Origin: an uncultured Prevotellaceae bacterium
GTDB lineage: Bacteria > Bacteroidota > Bacteroidia > Bacteroidales > Bacteroidaceae
DNA length: 64,000 nt
Assembly (NCBI GenBank): GCA_900318885.1
Contig: ONMN01000004.1
Span: forward strand, 29,577 to 93,576
Direction: 5' to 3'
The first letter of the stretch is position 1, and the number at the start of each line of letters is the position of its first letter. Shown here piece by piece: positions 23,738 through 32,656 of this stretch. The notes under the pieces are model-generated. The model had not been told where the DNA came from and searched no databases. It worked only from the letters and a program-made list of their open reading frames with translations. A program made the translations under genes and the position numbers.

Positions 23738-26700
23738 TTACTTTTTCTTATTCCACAGACGGGAGCCAGAATAGCGGCCCATAAACTGAGCACCATCCTC
23801 GGCTTCCTCGGCAATACCACCACGTCCGTACTTATTCACATGCAAGCCATTCTTCTGCAACAGCAACATCATAGCCGTAAACTCAGTGATGGCTCCGCGC
23901 AACTGCTGCACATCCTCCTGGGAGAGCGAGGGAGCGGCGGCGGCATCAGTACCGGCCATGCCCTCTGCAAAGTCGGCGAGGTTGCCCTCATCATACATGC
24001 GATAGTGCATACCTGAGCGATTCTTATCGAACTTCACGATCTCGTTCATCAGGTCGGGTCTGTTCATCATCATCGCCTGAGTAGTCTCGCGTCCGATGAC
24101 CATTTCAGGGCCTTTTTCGCCCACGACGGCGGGCTGTCCGTTTACCATGGTCGATATTGGCTTAGTCACCAGGCCCGTCGAGAGCTTATCCACATGCTGC
24201 GTCTGATACACGTTACCATCGTTACCTACCACCGTCTGCGTCTGTCCCTGCTGACCGCCATTCTGACCGCCACCAAACGACTGCACGTTACCACTGTCAT
24301 AGGTCAACATACCCGTCGCGAGCTTCACGTTCTGACCGGATGCTTCAGCACCACTATCGCTACCACCAAGGGCAGCAGAGATAGCCCATGAAAGCAATCC
24401 CATCAGCAAGGCACTGATGACGGCAATCAGAGGAATACCCCAGAAACCGAGAGTACCGATGATCTTAGCGGCACCACCGGCGATACCGAGGGGAACCTTC
24501 TTCATCGTGTTTCCGGCTTCCTCCGTCAATTCCGTAGCATTAGCGGCCTGATGCTGTGTCAGACGCTCCGCATCACTCGTTGCCTGTACGGTATTCATAA
24601 TCTCAGCAAACATCTGCTGGATTTGAATCATTCTGGTCTGGTGTGCCGTCTCATCGGCTTCCTCTTGCGAGTAGTACAACTGACGCTTCACACGGCGGGT
24701 CAAGTCCTCGGCAATCATCTGAATGGTCATCTTCGCGTAGGCTTTCAGCATATCCTTCGCAAGGTCACGCAGTTTGATGTTCGAGTCCTCAGTCTCGGCA
24801 ATCATGTTACCCAACTTCTCGCCTACCCCTTCGGCAAAGGTAGCCAACGGCTCAGTGAATGACTGCAACAGTCCGATACGCTCCTGGAACTTCGCGGCCA
24901 CCTTATCAGCCATCGCATTCTGAGCGTCCATCATCTGACGTTTAGCCTCCGTCAGCTGCTGCTCTGATATCTTATCCTGCTGACGCAGGCGATCCATTTC
25001 CTCATAGTAGAGTCTCGCACGCTCTGCCAACAGACGATAGCGCATCACCTCTGGGTCACTCTCCATATTCCATGTGAGGCCCATCTGCTGTGCCACGCTC
25101 TTATCCGTCTCAAATCGCTGCACATAACTGCTCTCATCAGAGAGTGCCGTTGTGGTCTGGTCGATTTGCTGCACATCGGAGCGGTTATTAAATACGAAGT
25201 CGGCACGGCGCTTTGCTTCGTCGTAGGCTTTCTTTTGAGCATCGGTATAGGCATCCGACATTTCAATGAGTTTCTGATAGAACACCTGCCACTGCTGCAA
25301 GTCCATATTCAGAATGCCAGCCAACCATGAGCCACCAACATTTTTCTCATAGTCTGGGCCAAAGAGCAATGTAAGCATAGCCTTCTGGCCTTCCTCGGTC
25401 GAAACATCGGTAGCGAACACATCGACGATATGCTCACGGGCATTCAAGAATGCCTCCTGCCACATCTTACTACGCTCGGCCACGGCAGTCTGAATACCAG
25501 CCTTATTGCCATCCTTCGAGAACTGCATCAAGTTCTGCGTCTGTCCGGCAGTCAGTTCAGCCAATCCCAGCTGCTCCATCTGACCCTCATAGTCCTTATT
25601 CACCTTGCCGGTATAGTTCTTTTCCAGCAAGAGTTTCTGGCGCTCCTGATAGGCTTGGTTATCCTTCTTCGCATTCTGGAGTTCATTCTCGGTAGCCTTA
25701 CGCCATATCTGATCGAGCAACACCGAACCGTTCTGACCCAACTCCTTCGAGAGGGTCGTAATCATTTCCTTCAGTTTATCGATGTCGTTATGGATTATAT
25801 CATCCAGCAGCTGTGTGCTCTGGTTGGTGCCATCATCGCCCAACGGCTCGTAGAGATCCTGAATCATCGTCTCACGGAACTGCTGCCACTCGTTTTCAGT
25901 ACCGGCAATAGCCTGACGCACATTAGCCAGGGCCGAGTTCATGCGGATGGTCATGCCGTCCACAAGTTTCTTCTGCAACTGCGGATCCATGCCCCCCTCA
26001 GTAGCCATTTCCGTAATGGCGGTGATTTGGCGCTCATAATAATTCTTTACATTATCTATAATCGCCTTGGCCTTACCCTGTTCCTCACGCATTTCCTCGC
26101 GCAAGGCTTTACGGCGAGCGGCTTCCTCGGCTCTACGTCTCTTCTCTTCCTCCGGATTAGGTGCATTGTTATCGAGTGTGCCAGGACTCTCCTCAGTGGT
26201 GCCAGTATCTAAGCCTTTTACCAAGGGCTCCCACTTTTTATTGACCTTATCCAAAGCATTAGCCGTAGAATACGCCTGCGAAGCATAACGGGTAGCAGCA
26301 TAGACCATCTTCTCAGCCTGCGTCAACTGGCGAGTATTATTCCTTGCAGCGGTAAAGCCACCATCCATATCATATTGAGCGGACTGCTGATAACCCTGCG
26401 AATTAAACCATGTTGTCGGTGAAGTCTGACTGCGTTTCTTAAAAGCATCAGCAGCTATCTGACCATTGACACCAAGTTTTTTGGCCAAATCCTTACTAAT
26501 ATCTTCAACAGATTTACCAGCCGCACGCATATCATCAACATACGCTTTCAGCCATGTGCTGTTGTAGGCTGTACCCTCGGCCTGCTCATCATATTCTGTC
26601 AGGCGGTCGGCACTCCATCCTACACGCGGAGAAACCTGTTTCTCAATATCCTTTTCCTTCAGCTGAAGGGCAATCTTCGCACGCAGTTGCTCTACCACAC

Positions 26701-29500
26701 GCTTGTAAGCCTTAGCGATTTCATCGGCATTCGACTTCTCGGTAAGCATCTTATCAAGATACTGACCATACTCTTTCTTGAAGTTACGAATAGCTGCTGC
26801 ACGCTGGCGAGTACCCTCCCCTGCTTCATCGATGGCTTTCTTGAAACCATCGAGACGCGACTGAGCAATAGCAGTCTCGCGGTTGAAGTCGCCCATACCG
26901 GAGTTAAAGCCCTCCATCCACTTCGTTGCCTTCTGACCGGCACTGATGACATGACCGATAGCAATAGCCAACGATGCCAGAAGCGTAATGCAAAGGCCGA
27001 TAACATTCATCTTCTGAGCGGTGTTCAATGCCTTCCATGCGGCTACGAGGCCATTGGTACGGAACGTGGCAATTACAGCGTTCTGTCCCATCAAACCTAT
27101 CGAATTTGCCACACCTATAATGGCGACAGAAGCACCCTTGAACATCAATCCCATAAGGATGGCGGGCAAAAGAGCAATCAGTATTTTCAACTCTTCGCCT
27201 ATCAGAACCAACATACCCTTGATGATACCCATCGATACCTCATTAGAGGTCATGGCCTTGCTCAAATCATACCAGGCTTTCGTCATTTCCTTCACCATAT
27301 CCACACCATCAGGATTGACAAAGGCTTTCTCCCAAAGGCTATTGGCACGTTCAAGTATAGCATTTGCGGTTTCCTGCTTCAGTGCATACTCGTTAGTCAG
27401 ACTGGTTGCTTCCTCAAAGGCGCTTTCTGCTTCCTCTACATGAGCACGGACGGTATCGACATTCTTCGACATCGTAGCCATCACACCAATCAAACGCTGA
27501 CCTTCAGAACCGAGATCCTTCCAAATATTACCAAGGGCATTCATATTACCCTTATCACGCATTTTCTCCATAATGAGGAGAATTGCCTCCATAGCCTTGC
27601 CCTGAGAGAAAAGACCACTGATAGTACCCTTATCGATACCCAATCCTTCCTCGATCAGATTGTGCTTATTCTGCAACGAAGTGAACAGTTTACCAAAGGT
27701 GGTGGCTGCAACTTCAGGTGCCTGTCCTAAAGCATCCGCTGCACTACCAAGTGCCAAAAGCTGCGGGGTCGTGATTCCTGTAATACGCGACAGACCGGTA
27801 AGGCGTTTCGAAAAATCAACAATGTGGGTACCACTGGCAGTAGAAGTTGCCGAAAGCTGATTGATGGCAGAGCCAGTAGCCAACATTGATTTCTCCACGC
27901 CCAACTTTGGAATCAGGCCCATTGTGTCAACGAGCTTAGAAATCTGAAGCAAGCTGTCATCACCCAAGTCATCAGACAATGCCACCTTCACCTGGTCGGC
28001 AGCACGGACGAATTGGTTCATTCCTTCTACCCCATATTTTCCAAAGCCCATCTTACCGCCTTGGTAGGCTAAATCAGACAAACCCTGAATGGCGGTGCGC
28101 GTATCAAGTTTGGCTATACTCTCCGACAGTTGGTTGACTTCCTTTGTAGTAAGCCCTGTTACCTTACGAATATCGGCCATCTGGTCTGAATAAGCCAGGT
28201 TATCATTCAACATGCCACGCAGTTTCTGTTGAGCGATAGAAAAAAGTTGGAACACGCCAAAGTACATAGAGATATTGCGGAAAGCAGTACTCCATCCTGA
28301 AGCCTGACGATTCACGGCCTGAGTCACGCCCTCAATCTCTTTTTTGATAGCAGTCAACTGCCGCTGTTTAGCGATGTAGTTGGCATTACTACGCTCCAAC
28401 TTTGACATTTCTTCCTCTAACTGCTTTGCGGCCAATTTCAATTTCTCCAATGGAGTAGCCTTAATGTTACGCAGAACTTTGTCAACATCGACAACCTCCC
28501 TATCAACGCCCTTCAGTGCGGCCTCCAATTCGTTCGCCCACTTCACCCAAGCCTTACGACGGGCATCACCAGACCCCATCTTATCCAGTTGAGCACGACA
28601 GGCTTCCAAACCTTTGCGAAGTTGCTCCGGAGTGGCATCATTCAGGTTTTTCGTCAAATTGAATACATCCTTGGCCACCTTTTGCACAGTAGGCTCAATC
28701 TCTTTCTCTTTACCGGCTATTCTATCCAGTTCGAGCTCTGTTTCCTTCAAAAGTTTGTTGATGTTTTCAATATCAGTTGCATGGGTAGAAGGATCGAGCG
28801 TATCACGTTTAGCCATAAGAGCACTACGGGCCGAACGAAGTTGCTGGGCCGACATAGCACCAATCCCACCAGGAGCATTGAAGGCTCGGATGGCATTGGA
28901 ATAATCTGTATTGATGGAGGTCATCGACTTAGCGGCAGCACGCTTCGCTTCCTCTGCTTCGAGTTTTTTCAGAATAGCCATTTGCTGCTGATACTCTGCA
29001 TTCTGCTCATCAATCGTAGCGATATGTTCTTTCTGCTGTTTTATCGCACGAGAAAGCCAGCTATCAGTAGCATTACCAAGGTTGTTAATCTGCTTGTTTA
29101 TATTGACATACGAACCTTCCAAGACCTTTATCTGATCATTAATGGCTTTGTATTTTCTACGCAATTCTTCTAACTTACCACTACTTTCACTGGTGGTAGC
29201 CATTTCCTTCTTAACTTGGGCCAAAGCCAATTTCAGCTGACGGAGAGAAGAGTCAGAAAGATTTTGGACTACCTTATTGACTTTATTCAAATCCGCTTCA
29301 CCATTTTTAATGGCCGCTCTCAGGTCTTTAATATCCTGAAGCATATTCTTGGCACGCTGAGTACCAGCCTTACCAGCAGCATTCAACTGCTCATAAGACT
29401 TGGTGAGTTTATCCAGCTCAACTTTCATTGCTCTCACGGCAGCCTTCGGCTGTTGAGAGTTGACGGTAATGACTACCTGTGCGGTCTTGTTACTGTTCAT
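23738..29500 (-). CDS. Tail tape measure protein
   Basis: 1,920 residues, by far the longest gene, as expected for the protein that sets tail length and aids DNA entry. Residues 1-400 are coiled coil (KVELDKLTKSYEQLNAAGKAG and similar). Three hydrophobic zones lie near residues 765-800 (ILIALLPAILMGLMF), 830-855 and 1685-1715 (IPLIAVISALLMGLLSW). A final GEKGPEMVIGRETTQAMM is the motif often found near the C-terminus of tape measures. It is preceded at 40 nt by late promoter L4. The presence of this gene implies a long-tailed (sipho- or myo-like) virion. Confidence 0.95.
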   Translation of the reverse strand: MNSNKTAQVVITVNSQQPKAAVRAMKVELDKLTKSYEQLNAAGKAGTQRAKNMLQDIKDLRAAIKNGEADLNKVNKVVQNLSDSSLRQLKLALAQVKKEMATTSESSGKLEELRRKYKAINDQIKVLEGSYVNINKQINNLGNATDSWLSRAIKQQKEHIATIDEQNAEYQQQMAILKKLEAEEAKRAAAKSMTSINTDYSNAIRAFNAPGGIGAMSAQQLRSARSALMAKRDTLDPSTHATDIENINKLLKETELELDRIAGKEKEIEPTVQKVAKDVFNLTKNLNDATPEQLRKGLEACRAQLDKMGSGDARRKAWVKWANELEAALKGVDREVVDVDKVLRNIKATPLEKLKLAAKQLEEEMSKLERSNANYIAKQRQLTAIKKEIEGVTQAVNRQASGWSTAFRNISMYFGVFQLFSIAQQKLRGMLNDNLAYSDQMADIRKVTGLTTKEVNQLSESIAKLDTRTAIQGLSDLAYQGGKMGFGKYGVEGMNQFVRAADQVKVALSDDLGDDSLLQISKLVDTMGLIPKLGVEKSMLATGSAINQLSATSTASGTHIVDFSKRLTGLSRITGITTPQLLALGSAADALGQAPEVAATTFGKLFTSLQNKHNLIEEGLGIDKGTISGLFSQGKAMEAILLIMEKMRDKGNMNALGNIWKDLGSEGQRLIGVMATMSKNVDTVRAHVEEAESAFEEATSLTNEYALKQETANAILERANSLWEKAFVNPDGVDMVKEMTKAWYDLSKAMTSNEVSMGIIKGMLVLIGEELKILIALLPAILMGLMFKGASVAIIGVANSIGLMGQNAVIATFRTNGLVAAWKALNTAQKMNVIGLCITLLASLAIAIGHVISAGQKATKWMEGFNSGMGDFNRETAIAQSRLDGFKKAIDEAGEGTRQRAAAIRNFKKEYGQYLDKMLTEKSNADEIAKAYKRVVEQLRAKIALQLKEKDIEKQVSPRVGWSADRLTEYDEQAEGTAYNSTWLKAYVDDMRAAGKSVEDISKDLAKKLGVNGQIAADAFKKRSQTSPTTWFNSQGYQQSAQYDMDGGFTAARNNTRQLTQAEKMVYAATRYASQAYSTANALDKVNKKWEPLVKGLDTGTTEESPGTLDNNAPNPEEEKRRRAEEAARRKALREEMREEQGKAKAIIDNVKNYYERQITAITEMATEGGMDPQLQKKLVDGMTIRMNSALANVRQAIAGTENEWQQFRETMIQDLYEPLGDDGTNQSTQLLDDIIHNDIDKLKEMITTLSKELGQNGSVLLDQIWRKATENELQNAKKDNQAYQERQKLLLEKNYTGKVNKDYEGQMEQLGLAELTAGQTQNLMQFSKDGNKAGIQTAVAERSKMWQEAFLNAREHIVDVFATDVSTEEGQKAMLTLLFGPDYEKNVGGSWLAGILNMDLQQWQVFYQKLIEMSDAYTDAQKKAYDEAKRRADFVFNNRSDVQQIDQTTTALSDESSYVQRFETDKSVAQQMGLTWNMESDPEVMRYRLLAERARLYYEEMDRLRQQDKISEQQLTEAKRQMMDAQNAMADKVAAKFQERIGLLQSFTEPLATFAEGVGEKLGNMIAETEDSNIKLRDLAKDMLKAYAKMTIQMIAEDLTRRVKRQLYYSQEEADETAHQTRMIQIQQMFAEIMNTVQATSDAERLTQHQAANATELTEEAGNTMKKVPLGIAGGAAKIIGTLGFWGIPLIAVISALLMGLLSWAISAALGGSDSGAEASGQNVKLATGMLTYDSGNVQSFGGGQNGGQQGQTQTVVGNDGNVYQTQHVDKLSTGLVTKPISTMVNGQPAVVGEKGPEMVIGRETTQAMMMNRPDLMNEIVKFDKNRSGMHYRMYDEGNLADFAEGMAGTDAAAAPSLSQEDVQQLRGAITEFTAMMLLLQKNGLHVNKYGRGGIAEEAEDGAQFMGRYSGSRLWNKKK

Positions 29501-29531
29501 AAAAAACGATGATATTACCTTTAACTACTTG

Positions 29532-29568
29532 CAAAGATAACATCATCGTTTCTCGTTTATGTGACAAA
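29532..29568 (-). promoter_or_regulatory. Late promoter L4 (TTTGTCAC class)
   Basis: Minus strand TTTGTCACATA and TATCTTTG with exactly 25 nt between TTTG and the -7 element, located 32 nt upstream of the tape measure ATG. Expected to drive tape measure, ACP and ketosynthase as one unit. Confidence 0.78.
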
Positions 29569-29571
29569 TGC

Positions 29572-30684
29572 CTATTTCACCTTCTTATTCCAGCTTGAAG
29601 CACAACGACATTTTGTACCCTTAATAACATGACCGTAAAAATCGCTTTTAGTAACTCTTCCACAATCAGGACAGCGCCAAAACACTTTTACATGACTATT
29701 CCATTTGATTTTGTAAGGGTCAATGCCAACGTTCAAATCCCAAGCGTATGATTTTTGATAATATTCAGACTCTCTGAATTTTATGGTCACTTTATCTTCA
29801 TCGCCCATATATGGAGGTTTCTTTCCTTTCTTGGAAGTTCTATAACACTTATAACAACCACGATTCAATATGGTTCTATTACATATTTTCGCAGACCATT
29901 CATGCCCACATTTTGAACATTTCCACCATACCTTTTTATTCGAACTTGCCATAAAATCGTCCGGATTCAAATCCCCATTCTTTTCATAGTTCCACTCCTT
30001 TACGACATCAGGATATAATGAAGGTAAATCATTAAAACCTTTCAAAATCCTCTTCGAGGCACAATAGGGGCAATTCTGATGCTGCTTTGTTCTTAATGCA
30101 GGAGAAAGTTTATAGGAATGTCCTTTACTACATTTCCAATAAACATCATAATGAGAACATGCCGAAACATCCTCCGGCTTGATAACATTCTTTTCATAAT
30201 CCCATTCTTTCAAAAGCTCCGGAGCGACCTGCACCAGTTTTTTATTTACCTGGCTCTTTGCCGATAATGCAAGGATTTTATCATAATCTCCTACCCAATC
30301 AACTTCAATATGAGGCAAATGAAGAATAGCAAAAAGAGAGTCAACAGCAAACTGAAAACGAGATTTTGTAAAATGATTATCCTTTATGTAAATAGTATTA
30401 CCATCCACATAGTTTTTTTCTCTTCGATCTTCATTGATACGAATAAGTTCAATACCTTTCTGACATAAATAATCTCCCTTATTATTATCAACAGAGACAC
30501 GGTTACGATGAAAATATCCTCCGTCATATTCAATAACCGTATTGAACTTTGGCAAATAGATATCATATCTCCATCGGCCAAACTTCTTTTGCTGCTCCAC
30601 CTCAGTAACCTTTGCCAAATAAAACGCTATAAGGTTTTCTGCAAAGGATGTACCATACATGGCCCTTCTCGGTTTTACACTCAT
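29572..30684 (-). CDS. PD-(D/E)XK-type nuclease with DUF4379-like zinc repeats
   Basis: The start is ATG 30684 (MSVKPRRAMYGTSF), overlapping the upstream stop as ATGA; 370 residues. The N-terminal region (residues 10-110) has the Vsr/DUF559-like nuclease pattern: RWRYDIYLPKFNTVIEYDGG, then GIELIRINED. Residues 140-330 carry treble-clef zinc modules of the DUF4379 type: KEWDYEKN ... VYWKCSKGHSY ... NCPYC, then KEWNYEKN ... VWWKCSKCGHEW, then CPDCG. Such proteins are often mobile or DNA-repair-type endonucleases. It sits just upstream of the tape measure promoter and may be a homing-type insertion between virion genes. Confidence 0.78.
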   Translation of the reverse strand: MSVKPRRAMYGTSFAENLIAFYLAKVTEVEQQKKFGRWRYDIYLPKFNTVIEYDGGYFHRNRVSVDNNKGDYLCQKGIELIRINEDRREKNYVDGNTIYIKDNHFTKSRFQFAVDSLFAILHLPHIEVDWVGDYDKILALSAKSQVNKKLVQVAPELLKEWDYEKNVIKPEDVSACSHYDVYWKCSKGHSYKLSPALRTKQHQNCPYCASKRILKGFNDLPSLYPDVVKEWNYEKNGDLNPDDFMASSNKKVWWKCSKCGHEWSAKICNRTILNRGCYKCYRTSKKGKKPPYMGDEDKVTIKFRESEYYQKSYAWDLNVGIDPYKIKWNSHVKVFWRCPDCGRVTKSDFYGHVIKGTKCRCASSWNKKVK

Positions 30685-31037
30685 AACGAACGATGATAAA
30701 GTTTCTCTTCGACCAAAGCACCTATACACAAAGGGCGCAAAGAACCATCCTCGTAAGGAAGATAAATAGTCTCATCAGCATCTAATAGTTCCTGAAGGAT
30801 AGCCAAACGTGTTTTATCTGAATAAGTACGCTTAATCTCACTGATATTCAAGTTCTCAAATTTCTCTTCCAACTCACGCCTTACTATACGTGCAGGTTTG
30901 AAATCCTGATACCAAATGATAGCATCAGCAACACGCCCCACCATCATCACTTGAACTGAATGATCTACATTCCCAAAATAGGAACTTACTTTCGCCTGGA
31001 TCTCTCCGGCTGGGTCTGAAATCTGTCTTGTTTCCAT
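30681..31037 (-). CDS. Hypothetical protein, 118 aa
   Basis: 118 residues starting METRQISDPAGEIQAKVSSYFG. Mixed alpha/beta, no motif recognised. It is the first gene after the RNA candidate at 31059-31223 and overlaps the nuclease gene by 4 nt. Located upstream of the tape measure, where tail assembly chaperones normally sit, but its sequence does not let me call it one. Confidence 0.62.
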   Translation of the reverse strand: METRQISDPAGEIQAKVSSYFGNVDHSVQVMMVGRVADAIIWYQDFKPARIVRRELEEKFENLNISEIKRTYSDKTRLAILQELLDADETIYLPYEDGSLRPLCIGALVEEKLYHRSL

Positions 31038-31058
31038 ATCTCGAATAATTTTAGCAAT

Positions 31059-31223
31059 AAAAAAACTGCACTACGCGCTGCTAAGGTTCATTCGAGCGAA
31101 ACCTTTGGGGGCGTTATCCGCTTACCCACGCGGTGCAGTCAGTATTTTATGACTCCTTGGTTTTATGATACAATAAACGCTGACGTTGGGGGTCAGCGGC
31201 ACGTACCGCCCGAATGATTTTAA
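31059..31223 (-). ncRNA. Candidate structured RNA with three-way junction, own promoter and poly-U end
   Basis: Minus-strand transcript predicted from the promoter at 31230-31261. It begins with a CGCTGAC/GTCAGCG hairpin (31178-31198) and ends with a 75-nt element (31065-31139). In that element CTGCAC+CGCG pairs with CGCG-TA-GTGCAG as the closing stem; TGGG-GCG / CGC-CCCA is the second arm (3-nt bulge); AAGGTT/AACCTT is the third arm with an 11-nt loop. It is followed at once by U6-7. The gap has no open frame. It may act as an sRNA, or as a riboswitch-like leader of the gene at 31037. I do not recognise a known family. Confidence 0.6.
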
Positions 31224-31229
31224 GCGATG

Positions 31230-31261
31230 CAAATATACGGAGATATATTCATACTTCCAAA
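31230..31261 (-). promoter_or_regulatory. Promoter of the 31.1-kb RNA candidate
   Basis: Minus strand TTTG (31258-31261), exactly 20 nt, TATATTTG (31230-31237), an ideal Bacteroidetes promoter. It lacks the TTTGTCAC late box and the CAAATAT operator, so it may be constitutive. Confidence 0.72.
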
Positions 31262-31280
31262 TATTTTAAGATTATTTTAA

Positions 31281-31320
31281 GAAAAAGTCCGGAGCGGGTC
31301 ATCGCGACAGGCTCCGGACT
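31281..31320 (-). terminator. Strong intrinsic terminator
   Basis: AGTCCGGAG (31286-31294) and CTCCGGACT (31312-31320) form a perfect 9-bp stem, followed on the minus strand by TTTTTC. It ends the two-gene late unit that stops at 31370. Confidence 0.88.
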
Positions 31321-31369
31321 ATCTGATTTATTCAGAAGTTGTTTGTCAATTAGAAAAAGACCATATTCA

Positions 31370-31942
31370 TTACTTTTGTTTCGCGTTATCGATAGCCAGT
31401 TTCACATCATCCCAGGCAGCCATGACGAAATTCTCGGTGTCGGGATTATATTCGCCCACATAGGTAATAGCAGCCTTCGCGTCACCCTCGGCATGGTCAT
31501 TGATGACGAAAAACTCGAAGGGTTCAATCTTCGGCGGCTGCACAGCGTCGGACTCTATCTGTTCACGCACGGCGCGACGGATGCGATCCAGTTCGCCAGG
31601 GTTCACCTTCACGCCCTGCTCAATCCTTGCATTCACGGCCTTGCGCTGTTCATCACGCACATGCTTATCCCATGCTTCGGCCATCAGCTTATTCATCAGA
31701 TAGAGGTAGGTGTTATTCAGGAAACGTTGCCAGTGGTCGGCACCACGTCCCAACATGACAATGGCCAACGGCTCGGCCACGTACAGACGGCGCTCCTGCT
31801 GGTTCCATGCCAACAGGCCCTTCGTCATCAGTGTTTCCAACGAACCGAAAACCGATGCCGTCTGATGCAGATCTTTCAGGTCAGCCTTACGCTTCCTGTG
31901 TTCCCTCCACGCTTTCAGCGGGTTCTTCAGTCGTATCTTCAT
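31370..31942 (-). CDS. Hypothetical late protein, 190 aa
   Basis: 190 residues, helical, with a basic N-terminus (MKIRLKNPLKAWREHRKRKADLK). It overlaps the upstream gene by 56 nt in another frame, the arrangement seen in tail assembly chaperone pairs (gpG/gpGT-like), and it lies upstream of the tape measure gene. No slippery heptamer was confirmed, so a chaperone role is only suggested. It ends before a strong terminator. Confidence 0.65.
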   Translation of the reverse strand: MKIRLKNPLKAWREHRKRKADLKDLHQTASVFGSLETLMTKGLLAWNQQERRLYVAEPLAIVMLGRGADHWQRFLNNTYLYLMNKLMAEAWDKHVRDEQRKAVNARIEQGVKVNPGELDRIRRAVREQIESDAVQPPKIEPFEFFVINDHAEGDAKAAITYVGEYNPDTENFVMAAWDDVKLAIDNAKQK

Positions 31943-32549
31943 GCTCTACGGGTTTTTCGTTATTCTCTTCGGGCTGTTCGGCAGCGGCCTCCGATGGCTT
32001 CTCATCCGTCTCCTCGGTGGCTTCCTTGCCCTTCTTTCCACCTTTTCGACCTGCCAGACGGAACAGCGACCATGCCGACGATACCAGCATGTCGATGCGC
32101 TCCTGGTCGGTGCCTACATAGGTGGTATAATGATACTGTCCTGGTGTGACCACACTCAGCAAGGCACCCTGCACGATGACAGTGGCTTTCTCGCCCTCTA
32201 TCACCAGCAACGACTCCACCACCGAGTCATGGTGTCTCGCGGTCAGCGGGAAATCCATGCCCAACTGTGAGCGCATCAAGGCCGTCTGGTCGTCTTTGGT
32301 CAGGATGGCCACCTCTTTCAGCCACTCGCGCTGACGATACCAGAGCAACAGTCTTAGCATTGGAATATCTATCGTCGGGATGACGATCTTCACGGTCAGA
32401 GAGTTGCCTGCCAGACAACTGATGGCTTTCATCAGTTTATCGAAGGTCACATCACCATTCGACTGCCACGTAGCAAGCGGGTACTTTTTCAGCAGCTGCG
32501 GCAACTGGTGCCCTATGCAGCACGGCTCCATAATAGAAAACGTTTCCAT
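31887..32549 (-). CDS. Hypothetical late protein with acidic tail, 220 aa
   Basis: 220 residues. Residues 1-150 are globular (ATWQSNGDVTFDKLMKAISC ... LLVIEGEKATVIVQGALLS); residues 165-220 are a low-complexity Glu/Thr/Pro tail (ATEETDEKPSEAAAEQ, EEPAESVEG). It is the first gene after late promoter L5, which also carries a Rep iteron. I do not recognise the family; a virion or tail-completion protein upstream of the tape measure is plausible. Confidence 0.66.
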   Translation of the reverse strand: METFSIMEPCCIGHQLPQLLKKYPLATWQSNGDVTFDKLMKAISCLAGNSLTVKIVIPTIDIPMLRLLLWYRQREWLKEVAILTKDDQTALMRSQLGMDFPLTARHHDSVVESLLVIEGEKATVIVQGALLSVVTPGQYHYTTYVGTDQERIDMLVSSAWSLFRLAGRKGGKKGKEATEETDEKPSEAAAEQPEENNEKPVEHEDTTEEPAESVEGTQEA

Positions 32550-32580
32550 ACTATATACCTTTTTAAATATTAATACGCCA

Positions 32581-32617
32581 CAAAGTTAGGGGTAAAACAA
32601 CGTAACCATGTGACAAA
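32581..32617 (-). promoter_or_regulatory. Late promoter L5 with embedded Rep iteron
   Basis: Minus strand TTTGTCACATG, then TAACTTTG, with exactly 25 nt between TTTG and the -7 box. On the plus strand 32586-32607 reads TTAGGGGTAAAACaaCGTAA followed by CC: a Rep iteron that fills most of the spacer and overlaps the -7 element. Confidence 0.78.
32586..32607 (+). repeat. Solitary Rep iteron copy inside late promoter L5
   Basis: Matches the oriV iteron (AGGGGTAAAACTCCGTAACG) at 19 of 22 positions compared, 25 kb away from the origin. Its location between the promoter boxes suggests repression by Rep rather than replication. Confidence 0.75.
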
Positions 32618-32656
32618 CATTTTCGGGGAACCACGAATTTCGCGAGTTACACAAAT

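Noticed and set aside
26687-27730. 347-codon plus-strand frame opposite the tape measure
   Set aside because: Antisense to a single long coding sequence, with no promoter or motif.
31065-31139. tRNA gene of about 75 nt on the minus strand
   Set aside because: It has a 7-bp acceptor-like stem and a TCGAAT-like loop, but no anticodon arm and no proper T-arm, and it ends in poly-U. Better explained as a three-way-junction RNA with terminator.
31370-32549. Tail assembly chaperone pair made by programmed frameshift
   Set aside because: Overlap and position fit, but I could not identify a slippery heptamer in the 56-nt overlap, and neither protein resembles known chaperones.
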